From the NCBI GenBank assembly GCA_049970095.1, contig JBMFNP010000018.1, forward strand, positions 1 to 31,589: a stretch of 31,589 nt of DNA, read 5' to 3'. Positions within the stretch are counted from its first letter, which is position 1. Each line of letters starts with the position of its first letter. This document shows, one piece after another, positions 15,580-23,723 of the stretch. Both the position numbers and the translations under genes were made by a program. Origin of the DNA: SKW197 sp049970095. GTDB taxonomy: Archaea > Thermoplasmatota > Thermoplasmata > Lutacidiplasmatales > SKW197. Below the pieces are notes generated by a model. The model saw nothing but the letters and a program-made list of their open reading frames with translations, did no database searches and had not been told where the DNA came from.

Positions 15580-15691
15580 GCCCGTGTGGGGTAGTTTGGA
15601 TATCCTAGAAGGCTGCGGTGTGGAATAGAGAATTCATGCCTCTGCATGCGGTCACCTTCAGACCTGGGTTCAAATCCCAGCACGGGCGCCA
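15580..15691 (+). tRNA. tRNA-Arg (anticodon GCG) with a 35-base intron
   Basis: The acceptor stem GCCCGTG pairs with CACGGGC, the discriminator is G and CCA is encoded (15689-15691). The D arm has A14, G18G19 and A21. The anticodon stem is GAAGG/CCTTC and the T arm CTGGG-TTCAAAT-CCCAG. Removing 15619-15653 gives the 7-base loop CTGCGGA with anticodon GCG (15615-15617). The intron lies at the canonical 37/38 site and forms a good bulge-helix-bulge: CTGC pairs with GCGG, flanked by 3-base bulges GG^T and TC^A. An inner TAGAG/CTCTG hairpin lies within the intron. D-stem pair 13-22 is U-U. Confidence 0.92.
15619..15653 (+). other. tRNA-Arg archaeal (BHB) intron
   Basis: This 35-base intron lies between G37 and A38 and is excised by the tRNA splicing endonuclease. 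The 4-bp central helix, two 3-base bulges and internal hairpin match the hBHBh' consensus. Confidence 0.88.
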
Positions 15692-15725
15692 CCAAATCTA
15701 AAAAACAACTTAAACAGGTGTAAAG

Positions 15726-17294
15726 ATGGACATCTTTTCCGAGATCATTTCTCTAATAAAATCCGGGAAAATCAGAAATGCAGAACAACTTCATCGCATA
15801 AAAATAAAGCTCTCTGCAAAGTATCATCTGAATAAAATCCCATCAAACTCTGAGATTTTAGAAAATGCGGCACCGGAAGATGTAGACGCAGTTAGGGAAT
15901 TTCTGAAAATCAAGCCAGTACGCACAATTTCAGGTGTTGCAGTAGTAGCAATAATGACAGCGCCTGCACCCTGCCCCCATGGAAAATGCATTTACTGCCC
16001 AGGCGGTGTTGAATTTCATACACCACAGAGTTATACTGGGAAAGAGCCAGCAGCCATGAGGGCTCTTCAGAACAAATTTGACCCGTACACTCAAACGCTT
16101 GCAAGAATTCAGCAGTTAGAACAGATTGGACACAATACAGATAAAATTGACCTGATTGTGATGGGCGGGACTTTTACTTCCATGCCACCTGATTATCAGA
16201 GGAATTTTATCAAAGGGGCATTTGATGCAATGAACTCAGAAATTTCCCAGACGCTGGAAGAAGCGCATCTCCGTAATGAGGTTGCAGCACACAGATGCAT
16301 AGGGCTTACAATAGAGACCAGACCAGATTGTTTCAGAATTGAGGATGCAGACCGTATTCTCGGTTTTGGGGCTACAAGAGTGGAACTGGGTGTTCAAATT
16401 ATTGATGACGATGTACTGGAATTTGTTAAGAGAGCACACAGAGTTTCGGAGACGGTGGTCGCTACAAGAATTGCAAAGGATGCAGGGCTGAAAGTGGGTT
16501 ATCATATCATGCCAGGATTACCCCTTTCAAACCCTGAAAAAGACATACGCCTTTTCAAAAAACTCTTTGAAAACCCAGAATTTCGCCCGGATATGCTGAA
16601 GATTTATCCATGCCTTGTGCTTGAAAACACTGATCTCTACAGTTTATGGGAAAAAGGCAGGTACCGACCATATAATACTGAAGAAGCTGCAGAAGTAATT
16701 GCCAGAATGAAAGAAAATGTCCCGAGGTATGTGAGAATCCAGCGAATCCAGCGAGATATACCCGCATACCTTATTGTTGATGGAGTGAAGAAAAGCAATC
16801 TTAGAGAGATTGTTCTTAAAAAAATGAGTGTTGAGGGAAAAAAATGCAACTGCATAAGATGCAGGGAGATTGGCCATAACATGCTGAAGAAGAATGTAAA
16901 TGTGGAGAATTATGCACTGAATGTGCTGGAATACAATGCAAGTGAGGGACATGAGTATTTCATAAGCATTGATACTGAAAATGATTACCTCATTGGGTAT
17001 GCAAGATTGAGAATCCCTTCTGAGAAAAAGTGGCGCCGGGAATTAAAAGAAGGCGCGGGAATTATCAGAGAGTTGAAGGTGTTTGGTCAGGTTGTGTGTG
17101 TTGGTGCGGAAGCAAAAACCAGATTTCAGCAACAGCATCGTGGTTTTGGAAAAAGATTGCTAGACGCTGCAGAGGAAATTCTCAGGAATAAGGGTTTGAA
17201 AAAAATCTTGGTTACAAGTGGTGTTGGAGCAAGAGAGTATTATAGAAAATATGGTTTTGAAAGGGATGGAGCATATATGGGAAAAAATCTCTGA
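15726..17294 (+). CDS. elp3: Elongator protein 3 homologue, tRNA U34 carboxymethyl-type transferase
   Basis: The 522-residue protein has a radical-SAM domain with CPHGKCIYC (Cys 83, 88, 91), a long barrel, a CNCIRCREIGH zinc-type motif, and a C-terminal GNAT acetyltransferase domain with the acetyl-CoA loop in QQHRGFGKRLL. Archaeal Elp3 alone modifies the wobble uridine (U34) of tRNAs using acetyl-CoA and SAM. AGGTG precedes the ATG. The gene starts 34 bases after tRNA-Arg and has no obvious promoter of its own, so co-transcription with the tRNA is likely. The tRNA-Arg itself has G34 and is not a substrate; the UUG tRNA-Gln in this window could be. Confidence 0.95.
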   Translation: MDIFSEIISLIKSGKIRNAEQLHRIKIKLSAKYHLNKIPSNSEILENAAPEDVDAVREFLKIKPVRTISGVAVVAIMTAPAPCPHGKCIYCPGGVEFHTPQSYTGKEPAAMRALQNKFDPYTQTLARIQQLEQIGHNTDKIDLIVMGGTFTSMPPDYQRNFIKGAFDAMNSEISQTLEEAHLRNEVAAHRCIGLTIETRPDCFRIEDADRILGFGATRVELGVQIIDDDVLEFVKRAHRVSETVVATRIAKDAGLKVGYHIMPGLPLSNPEKDIRLFKKLFENPEFRPDMLKIYPCLVLENTDLYSLWEKGRYRPYNTEEAAEVIARMKENVPRYVRIQRIQRDIPAYLIVDGVKKSNLREIVLKKMSVEGKKCNCIRCREIGHNMLKKNVNVENYALNVLEYNASEGHEYFISIDTENDYLIGYARLRIPSEKKWRRELKEGAGIIRELKVFGQVVCVGAEAKTRFQQQHRGFGKRLLDAAEEILRNKGLKKILVTSGVGAREYYRKYGFERDGAYMGKNL

Positions 17295-17297
17295 TAT

Positions 17298-17447
17298 ATG
17301 AAGTTTGAAAACCTGCCTTTGCGGGATGCATACCAATTGGAAGATTTGAAACGAGTGTGGAGCGAGGTAAAAAGAGTTCTCGTGCCTGGTGGAAGGGCAT
17401 GCATCAATATTGCTAATAAGTGGCCAGAGCGCCATTGGAGCAATTAA
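17298..17447 (+). pseudogene. Remnant of an N4/N6-type DNA methyltransferase
   Basis: A 49-codon frame reads YQLEDLKRVWSEVKRVLVPGG and ends RACINIANKW. This is the motif region just before the catalytic SAM-binding part of adenine-N6/cytosine-N4 DNA methyltransferases (usual form: LKRVWKEVYRVLKPGGRLCINIAN). Neither the SAM motif FxGxG nor the target motif DPPY/SPPY is present on either side, so this is a decayed fragment. The same frame runs on for 21 codons past the TAA at 17445 to a TGA at 17511-17513 (NKSYIAF... KELLDGAK), perhaps more of the remnant. It starts 3 bases after elp3. Confidence 0.6.
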
Positions 17448-17461
17448 AACAAATCGTATAT

Positions 17462-17486
17462 AGCCTTCAACACAAGGAGGAAGGCT
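17462..17486 (+). terminator. Inverted repeat after elp3 and the methyltransferase remnant
   Basis: AGCCTTC (17462-17468) and GAAGGCT (17480-17486) are perfectly complementary around an 11-base loop. It lies between converging genes and could act as a transcript end, but no T-run follows directly, so the call is weak. Confidence 0.3.
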
Positions 17487-17526
17487 AAAGAATTATTAGA
17501 TGGAGCAAAATGAAAATTAAGGCATT

Positions 17527-18654
17527 TCATTTTCTCAGCTTTGTTCCACACTTCCCACAAAACAAATCGTCTGGTTCCGCTCTGGTTCCGCATTTTGTGC
17601 AGTATACCTCCAATTCAACCTTTCTTCCGCATTTTCTACAGAATTTATCACCTGGCTTGAGATGGCTTCCACAGTTGATGCATATATTCATTCCGCTTTC
17701 CACGGTAACCTCAATGACTTCCTCTTCACACTCCTCTGATTGTGTGGTTTCTGCAGTAGATACTCCTTCCCTCTCTGGTTCAAGAGGAATGTGCTCATCT
17801 TTACCCACACCCAGGGCTTTTTTTGATTTCACTGCAGAACCCAGGGCTTCAGTGTATTGCCCACTCTCAAAAAATGCCTTTGCATCTGCAAGGTGTTTTT
17901 TTGCAATCTCTGTATCCTTCCCACTTGCCTCCGCTTCCTTTATTTTTGTTTCCGCCACGCCGATTTCAAATTTTGCAGGAAGGTAATCCTTTGGCATTTT
18001 TTTCTTGATTAATGCTTCGGTAGACATCTCTTCCTCCGGGGTTTGTATGGATTCCAGTTCCTTTTTAATCTCCTCTCTTTTCTTCTCCATTTCTGCTTCA
18101 CTCATTTCCTCTTTGGGTTGTTCAGATTTCATTTTTTCATCCTCCGTCACAATTGCGGATTTTTCTTCCAGTTTTTCTTCAGATCCCTCTATTCTCTGGG
18201 GGGGTTCCTCTTTCTCTCTTCTAGATTCTGGTGTTTCTACACTCTTTTTTTCCTTGAGAGCCTCTTTCTCCCTATCCTGCAATTTCTGCATTCCAGCATC
18301 CACTTTCACCTTTTTTACCTTTATTTTTTTCGCATCTTCAAGACTTACCTTGGCAGCCTCCAGTGAATCAAGACATGAGGTATACCTGTGCTTCTCAAAA
18401 AGGTCCCTGGCATCATTCAGCCATTCCACAGCCTCGCTCACATCGTAGTTCTGGCTGCGTTTTTTCTCAATCATGAGCTCAACCGCTTCAATTGCACTTT
18501 CTGCAATAGCCTTTTTCTCTTCTGTTGCTGGTGAAGTTTCTCTTTTCTGCCTTTTCAAAAGAATGAATACAAGACGGATTGCAGTGATAACAATAATTAT
18601 GCCAAGCACCACAAGGGCAGAGTATGCCAGAATTACCACGGTATCATCAGGCAT
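17527..18654 (-). CDS. Membrane-anchored coiled-coil protein with double zinc ribbon
   Basis: The 375-residue protein has one N-terminal transmembrane helix (about 5-32, VVILAYSALVVLGIIIVITA onwards) and then two helical repeat segments of a TPR-like or four-helix kind (about 45-100 and 245-290). Between them is a long Glu/Lys-rich, probably disordered stretch. At the C-terminus are two zinc ribbons, CINCG...CRKCG and CTKCG...CGKCG. The short helical units with EAxxYxxAL patterns resemble archaeal surface or scaffold proteins. The ATG at 18654 is preferred over a TTG at 18666 because GGGAG lies just before it. Function unknown; the architecture suggests a cytoplasmic scaffold at the membrane. 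Confidence 0.75.
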   Translation of the reverse strand: MPDDTVVILAYSALVVLGIIIVITAIRLVFILLKRQKRETSPATEEKKAIAESAIEAVELMIEKKRSQNYDVSEAVEWLNDARDLFEKHRYTSCLDSLEAAKVSLEDAKKIKVKKVKVDAGMQKLQDREKEALKEKKSVETPESRREKEEPPQRIEGSEEKLEEKSAIVTEDEKMKSEQPKEEMSEAEMEKKREEIKKELESIQTPEEEMSTEALIKKKMPKDYLPAKFEIGVAETKIKEAEASGKDTEIAKKHLADAKAFFESGQYTEALGSAVKSKKALGVGKDEHIPLEPEREGVSTAETTQSEECEEEVIEVTVESGMNICINCGSHLKPGDKFCRKCGRKVELEVYCTKCGTRAEPDDLFCGKCGTKLRK

Positions 18655-18753
18655 ATTAACTCCCAAAGCGGTTATGCTCTCCTATGATTTAATTCTATCG
18701 CTTGCTTGTGGTATCTCAAATTTGTTTTAAATCTAAGCCAAGAAAGCGAGATT

Positions 18754-20172
18754 TCAAACAAAAATTTTGTGCGCCTCCTTGCTTCCCCTCAAGAATTCAT
18801 CAATTGCAGCAGCAGCCCTCTTTCCAGCACCCATTGCACTGATCACGGTAGCAGCACCTGTAACTGCATCACCCCCAGCCCACACCCTTTCCTTTGTGGT
18901 TTTTCCAGTCGTTTCATCAGCCACAAGAGTGCCATGCTTTGTAGTATTAAGACCTGGTGTGGTTGAAGCCACAAGTGGGTTCGGGCTTGTGCCCAGTGCA
19001 ACAACAACTGCATCAATTTCCATAGTAAATTCACTGCCCGGTTTTGGAATGGGCTTCCTCCGACCGCTTGCATCTGGTTCTCCAAGTGTCATTTCATAGC
19101 ATTCCATTTCCTTCACCCAACCCTTTTCGTTGCCAATAAATCTCTTCGGATTTGTTAGAAACTTAAAAATTATGCCTTCCTCCTCCGCATTTTCCACCTC
19201 TTCCAGTCGTGCAGGCATCTCTGCTTTTGAGCGCCTATACACCACATAGACCTCCTCATATCCAATTCTTTTTGCACACCTTGCTGCATCCATAGCCACA
19301 TTTCCGCCGCCGATAATCGCAATCTTCCTTCCCCTTTTCACAGGTGTGTCGTACTCAGGGAATAGATATGCCTTCATCAGATTTATTCTTGTCAGGAACT
19401 CGTTTGCAGTGTAAATCCCGTTCAAATTCTCGCCTGGAATATTCAGGAGCATCGGAAGCCCTGCACCTGTGCCCAGAAATACAGCATCATATTCCTCCAA
19501 GAGTTCATCCACGGTAACCATTCTACCAACTACGGTATCCAGCCTTATTTCCACACCAAGAGACAACACATAATCCACTTCCTCCTGTACAATTTGCTTT
19601 GGTAGCCTGAATTCTGGAATTCCGTACATCAGCACGCCACCTGCACAGTGCAGTGCGTCAAAGATTGTCACACGGTAGCCCATTTTTGCAAGCTCTGCAG
19701 CACATGTGAGCCCTGCAGGTCCAGAACCTACAACTGCAACCTTTTTTCCTGTTGGATGCGCGATCTCTTCCTTCGGAATTTGCTCACGGTGTGCCCTTGC
19801 CCAATCTCCCACAAACCTCTCAAGTGCACCTATTGCAATCGGTGCATTCTTTTTTGCAAGTGTACATACAAACTCACACTGTTTTTCCTGGGGGCACACT
19901 CTGCCACAGATGCCTGGTAATGCATTGGTCTTTTTCAGTATTCTCACCGCTTCCACAAAATTCCTTTCCTTTATTGCCTTAATAAAACCGGGTATGTCGT
20001 TGTTCACAGGACACCCCCTAATGCACGGATGCGTTGGGCACTGAAGACACCGCTTTGCTTCCTGAACTGCAAGCTCTTCTGTATAACCAAGTGCAACCTC
20101 CTTGAAATTCTTCACTCTTTCTTCAGGCTTTTGTTTCGGCATACGCACACGGTTTAAATCCAGTTTTGCCAT
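18754..20172 (-). CDS. nfnB: NADPH-binding subunit of NfnAB / sulfide dehydrogenase-like complex (GltD-type)
   Basis: The 472-residue protein has the two-cluster N-terminal domain of glutamate synthase small chains, with Cys 42/45/50/54 and 89/93/99/103. These are followed by the FAD motif VAVVGSGPAGL and the NAD(P)H motif IAIIGGGNVAMDAA, and VAxGTSPNP and WAGGDAVTGAATV further on. With its partner upstream it matches NfnB/SudA, which bifurcates electrons between NADPH, NADH and ferredoxin. The frame extends upstream to 20313, but AAAGGAG and the ATG 4 bases after the partner's stop fix the start. No glutamate synthase large subunit is present. A GltD role without a partner is the alternative. 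Confidence 0.9.
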   Translation of the reverse strand: MAKLDLNRVRMPKQKPEERVKNFKEVALGYTEELAVQEAKRCLQCPTHPCIRGCPVNNDIPGFIKAIKERNFVEAVRILKKTNALPGICGRVCPQEKQCEFVCTLAKKNAPIAIGALERFVGDWARAHREQIPKEEIAHPTGKKVAVVGSGPAGLTCAAELAKMGYRVTIFDALHCAGGVLMYGIPEFRLPKQIVQEEVDYVLSLGVEIRLDTVVGRMVTVDELLEEYDAVFLGTGAGLPMLLNIPGENLNGIYTANEFLTRINLMKAYLFPEYDTPVKRGRKIAIIGGGNVAMDAARCAKRIGYEEVYVVYRRSKAEMPARLEEVENAEEEGIIFKFLTNPKRFIGNEKGWVKEMECYEMTLGEPDASGRRKPIPKPGSEFTMEIDAVVVALGTSPNPLVASTTPGLNTTKHGTLVADETTGKTTKERVWAGGDAVTGAATVISAMGAGKRAAAAIDEFLRGSKEAHKIFV

Positions 20173-20176
20173 TTTT

Positions 20177-21079
20177 TCACACTCCTTTTGCCCTTTTTTC
20201 TTCCCACATCTGAAGCGAAAGTTTTTCTTCCTCCAGGTAAATTTTCTGTCTCGCAATGAATTCGTCCCAGTCAACCAGATGTGCATCAAAGTCTGGACCA
20301 TGCACACACGCAAACTTTGTTTCGTTTCCTACAGTCACCCTGCAGCATCCACACATTCCTGTTCCATCCACCATGATAGGGTTCAGGCTTACCATTGTTT
20401 TTACATTGAGGGGTTTCGTTGCGAGTGCACAGAACTTCATCATAATTGCAGGACCAACTGCGAACACAAGGTGTACCTTTTCTCTGCTGAGCACTTCTTT
20501 CAGCGGTTCTGTCACCACACCCTTTCTCCCATAAGAGCCATCATCTGTGGTAACTATAACCTCATCGCTTACCTCTCTTATTTTATTTTCCCAGAAAAGC
20601 AATTCCTTTGTTCTTGCGCCTATGATGGTAATCACCCTATTACCTGCATTTTTCATTCCTCTCGCAATTGGGTATGTGGGAGCTACACCTACACCTCCAC
20701 CAACACATACCACGGTGCCGAATTTTTCAATGTGTGTGGGTGTTCCCAGTGGACCAATCAGATCCGGCACACAATCACATTCCTTCATCAGCCCCATTTC
20801 CTTTGTGGTTTTCCCTACCTCCATGAAAACCAGTGTTATTGTGCCTTTATTTCGGTCCCAGTCCGCAAGTGTAAGTGGAATTCTTTCCCCTTTTTCGTGC
20901 ACTCTAACCATTACAAACTGTCCTGGTTGTGCCCGTTTCGCAATCAAGGGTGCAGTTACTTCCCAGAGATTTATGTTTTGGGAGAGTTTCTCCTTTCGCA
21001 CAATCTGAAATTTATATTCGGGCCAGATAACATCCTTTCCTTTGCACGCACATTCTGGTTGTGCTTTTTCATGCTGCAT
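20177..21079 (-). CDS. nfnA: FAD/[2Fe-2S] subunit of NfnAB / sulfide dehydrogenase-like complex
   Basis: The 300-residue protein is of the ferredoxin-NADP reductase/PyrK type, with FAD-binding RIPLTLADWD, the NAD-binding GGGVGVAPTYPIA, and FAVGPAIMMKF. A C-terminal cluster site follows, DGTGMCGCCRV...FACVHGPDFD. The spacing Asp238-Cys243-Cys246-Cys258 fits the one-Asp, three-Cys [2Fe-2S] ligand set known from Pyrococcus sulfide dehydrogenase. An N-terminal extension of about 20 residues contains CAC, which is not usual. AGGTGG precedes the ATG. It is co-transcribed with the downstream NADPH subunit, and the pair balances NADH, NADPH and ferredoxin pools. Confidence 0.9.
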   Translation of the reverse strand: MQHEKAQPECACKGKDVIWPEYKFQIVRKEKLSQNINLWEVTAPLIAKRAQPGQFVMVRVHEKGERIPLTLADWDRNKGTITLVFMEVGKTTKEMGLMKECDCVPDLIGPLGTPTHIEKFGTVVCVGGGVGVAPTYPIARGMKNAGNRVITIIGARTKELLFWENKIREVSDEVIVTTDDGSYGRKGVVTEPLKEVLSREKVHLVFAVGPAIMMKFCALATKPLNVKTMVSLNPIMVDGTGMCGCCRVTVGNETKFACVHGPDFDAHLVDWDEFIARQKIYLEEEKLSLQMWEEKRAKGV

Positions 21080-21181
21080 TTAATCCACCTCTACTAAAAC
21101 AGGGAAGCAATGGGAAATAAATAATTTTGGGAAATGGAAAAATATTTTACTCACCCTCAATTAATGGATGTGAGGTGAAAG
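21080..21181. promoter_or_regulatory. Divergent promoter region of nfnA and the ribonucleotide reductase gene
   Basis: This AT-rich 102-base stretch separates the two divergent genes. ATTATTTATTTCC on the minus strand is a TATA candidate for nfnA. AAATATTTTAC at about 21139-21149 is a candidate for the reductase gene, which also has GAGGTGA just before its ATG. Confidence 0.4.
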
Positions 21182-23404
21182 ATGGAACTATCCAGAACTG
21201 CAGTTTCAATCCTTGAGGCAAGATACCTTCTGAAAGACCAGACAGGAAGAGTTATTGAGACGCCTGAGCAGATGTTTAGGAGAGTGGCAAAAAGTGTAGC
21301 TGGAGCGGAAAAATTTTATGCAAAAAGTGAGAATGAAATAAAGGAAATTGAGGAGTGTTTTTACAGAGTGATGACAGAACTGGAGTTCCTGCCAAATAGT
21401 CCCACACTTATGAATGCTGGAAAGGAACTCGGGCAGCTCTCTGCTTGCTTTGTGCTACCAGTTGAAGATTCTATCCAGTCAATATTTGAAACCCTAAAAC
21501 ATACTGCGATTATCCACAAGAGTGGTGGTGGTACTGGCTTCTCATTTTCAAGGTTAAGACCTGCAAGAGATGTTGTAAGCACCACATCTGGAGTTTCTAG
21601 CGGGCCTGTGTCCTTTATGGAAGTTTACAATGCGGCAACAGAGGCAATAAAGCAGGGAGGTACAAGAAGAGGCGCAAATATGGGGATTCTCCACATCTCC
21701 CATCCTGACATTGAGCAGTTTATTGAGACAAAACAGAAACCAGGGAAACTGGAAAATTTCAATATTTCGGTTGCTGTCGATGACAAATTTATGGAGGCTG
21801 TAAAAAATAATGGGGAGTATGAACTCGTGAACCCGAGAACTAATGCAGTGGTAAGAAAGGTGCGTGCCAGAGAAATTTTTAGAAAAATTGCAGAAAATGC
21901 ATGGAAATCAGGCGAGCCTGGAATTGTGTTTATTGACGAAATTAACCGCCGCAATCCAACACCAGCGCTTGGAAAAATAGAGAGCACAAATCCCTGTGGG
22001 GAGCAACCGCTTCTGCCTTACGAATCCTGCAATCTTGGCTCCATAAATCTTGCTAAAATGGTAATGAAGAAGAATGGAAAATATGAGATCAACTGGGAAA
22101 AATTAAGGGAAGTTGTGAAGATTGCTGTCAGATTCCTGGATGATGTGATTGATGTAAATAGATACCCATTGAAAGAGATTGAGGAACTGACAAAAGGCAA
22201 CAGAAAAATCGGGCTTGGAATCATGGGTTTTGCAGACCTCCTCATATATCTCAGAATTCCATATGATTCTGAAGAAGCACTTCAGGTTGCTCGCAAGATC
22301 ATGAGCTTCATACAGGAAAATGCACATGCCACATCCGAGGAACTGGGAAAGGAAAAAGGTAATTTTCCAAATTTTGAAAAAAGTGTGTGGTATAGCAGGA
22401 AAAAATACATGAGAAATGCTGCAGTCACCACAATCGCGCCCACGGGAACATTAAGTATGATTGCGGGCTGTTCTTCGGGAATTGAGCCATTGTACGCACT
22501 TGCCTATACAAAAACGGTGTTGGATGGCAGGGAATTTCAGGAGGTGAGCAGGGCATTTGAAGATGTTTTGAAAGAAGAGGGTTACTGGTGTAGGGAGGCA
22601 ATTGAAAATGTGGTTAAATTTGGAAGTGCCAGAGCCCTTGCAATTCCAGAGCAACTGAAAAGGGTGTTTGTGACCGCACTTGAGATCGCACCAGAGTGGC
22701 ATGTAAAAATGCAGGCAGAATTTCAGAGGCATGTGGATAATGCGGTGAGCAAGACCATAAACCTACCAGAAGATGCAAGTGTTGAGGATGTTGAAAAGGC
22801 GTTTATGCTTGCGTATGAATTAAAATGTAAGGGAATAACTGTGTACAGGAATAAGAGCAGGGAGAGCCAGGTTTTGAGCATAAAAAAGGAGGGGAAAAAG
22901 ATTGTCCCGAGGCCAAGACCTGTTGCAACTACTGGCAAGACACTGAGAGTGGAAACTGGTTGCGGATACCTTTATGTGACCATAAATGAGGATGCAGAGG
23001 GACTTTGCGAGGTGTTTGCCACAATGGGAAAATCAGGTGGGTGTGCAATGTCGCAGATTGAGGCAATTTCTCGCCTTATTTCTATCAGTTTAAGGGCTGG
23101 TGTGGACATTGATGCAATAACAAAACAGTTGCGGGGAATAAGGTGTCCTTCTCCAAAAATCGGAAAGGATGGAACAGTTGTAGTGTCATGTGCGGATGGA
23201 ATTGCTAGAGCAATAGAGGAATACATTCATCAGGGCAAACTCCCTGGGAAGATTGAGTTTGCGCTTACGAAACCCACGCCCCGCCTTGACGATTATACAG
23301 ACACCCAGAATGTGGTGGGAGTATGTCCAGATTGTGGTAGCGCTCTGGTTTATGTGGAGGGTTGTGCCCAGTGCAGGAACTGTGGCTATTCTAAGTGCCA
23401 GTGA
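21182..23404 (+). CDS. nrdJ: Adenosylcobalamin-dependent (class II) ribonucleoside-diphosphate reductase
   Basis: The 740-residue protein is a class II reductase. Substrate-binding FLPNSPTLMNAG is followed by redox Cys89 in LSACFVLP. The radical loop NPCGEQPL has N270, C272 and E274, and the partner Cys283 is in YESCNLG. A TIAPTGTLSMI segment follows, and the C-terminal zinc ribbon CPDCG...CRNCGYSKC carries reducing cysteines. It makes deoxyribonucleotides using vitamin B12 as radical source, so it works with or without oxygen. No intein interrupts it, although many archaeal homologues carry one. GAGGTGA supports the start. No small subunit gene is needed or present. Confidence 0.96.
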   Translation: MELSRTAVSILEARYLLKDQTGRVIETPEQMFRRVAKSVAGAEKFYAKSENEIKEIEECFYRVMTELEFLPNSPTLMNAGKELGQLSACFVLPVEDSIQSIFETLKHTAIIHKSGGGTGFSFSRLRPARDVVSTTSGVSSGPVSFMEVYNAATEAIKQGGTRRGANMGILHISHPDIEQFIETKQKPGKLENFNISVAVDDKFMEAVKNNGEYELVNPRTNAVVRKVRAREIFRKIAENAWKSGEPGIVFIDEINRRNPTPALGKIESTNPCGEQPLLPYESCNLGSINLAKMVMKKNGKYEINWEKLREVVKIAVRFLDDVIDVNRYPLKEIEELTKGNRKIGLGIMGFADLLIYLRIPYDSEEALQVARKIMSFIQENAHATSEELGKEKGNFPNFEKSVWYSRKKYMRNAAVTTIAPTGTLSMIAGCSSGIEPLYALAYTKTVLDGREFQEVSRAFEDVLKEEGYWCREAIENVVKFGSARALAIPEQLKRVFVTALEIAPEWHVKMQAEFQRHVDNAVSKTINLPEDASVEDVEKAFMLAYELKCKGITVYRNKSRESQVLSIKKEGKKIVPRPRPVATTGKTLRVETGCGYLYVTINEDAEGLCEVFATMGKSGGCAMSQIEAISRLISISLRAGVDIDAITKQLRGIRCPSPKIGKDGTVVVSCADGIARAIEEYIHQGKLPGKIEFALTKPTPRLDDYTDTQNVVGVCPDCGSALVYVEGCAQCRNCGYSKCQ

Positions 23405-23442
23405 TTTCTATTTCTCCATGTCTACTTAAGATTGGAAAGTTT

Positions 23443-23451
23443 TTTTATATT
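23443..23451 (+). promoter_or_regulatory. TATA box of tRNA-Gln
   Basis: TTTTATATT is centred 29 bases before the first base of tRNA-Gln, which supports transcription of this split tRNA gene as an active unit. Confidence 0.6.
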
Positions 23452-23532
23452 CCGATTACATTCTCCTTTCCAAATAGCCCCGTGGTGTAGTGGTCAATCA
23501 TGCTGGCCTTTGGAGGTACCCTTTTCAGGCAC

Positions 23533-23623
23533 CCTTTTCAGGGGCTGCGCCCCCGAAAAGGTTGCGTCCAAAAGCACCCAGTGGGTGAGGGTACCGTAGG
23601 GAGAGGGTGGAACCCTCTCCTCG
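23533..23623 (+). repeat. Diverged copy A of the double-hairpin repeat, inside the tRNA-Gln intron
   Basis: Hairpin 1 is CCTTTTC-A-GGGGC closing on GCCCC-C-GAAAAGG around TGC (23533-23561). The linker carries GGGTGAGGGTACCGTAGG, a variant of the family core. Hairpin 2 is GGAGAGGGT-GGA-ACCCTCTCC (600-620 of this kilobase), then TCG. Sequence differs from copy B but the order of parts is the same. Confidence 0.75.
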
Positions 23624-23656
23624 CCCGAAAAGCGTGCACGGAAAAAAGGAAAACTT

Positions 23657-23723
23657 GGGAGTGCCAGAGGCACTCCCGTGGGGGTGAGGTTACCGTAAGG
23701 GGAGGGGCTTGCCCCTCCCCTCG
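23657..23723 (+). repeat. Copy B of the double-hairpin repeat, inside the tRNA-Gln intron
   Basis: Hairpin 1, core and the left arm of hairpin 2 are identical to the copy at 5660-5728 over 53 consecutive bases (23655-23707 against 5658-5710). The copies differ in the loop of hairpin 2 (TT here, GCTA there) and share the closing CCCCTCCCCTCG. Near-identity against a diverged copy A next door suggests a recent arrival or gene conversion. Confidence 0.9.

Noticed and set aside
20102..21097. 331-codon plus-strand frame
   Set aside because: It is the antisense shadow of nfnA and the nfnB start; very rich in Cys, His, Phe and Ser with no motif, while the opposite strand has clear enzyme motifs.
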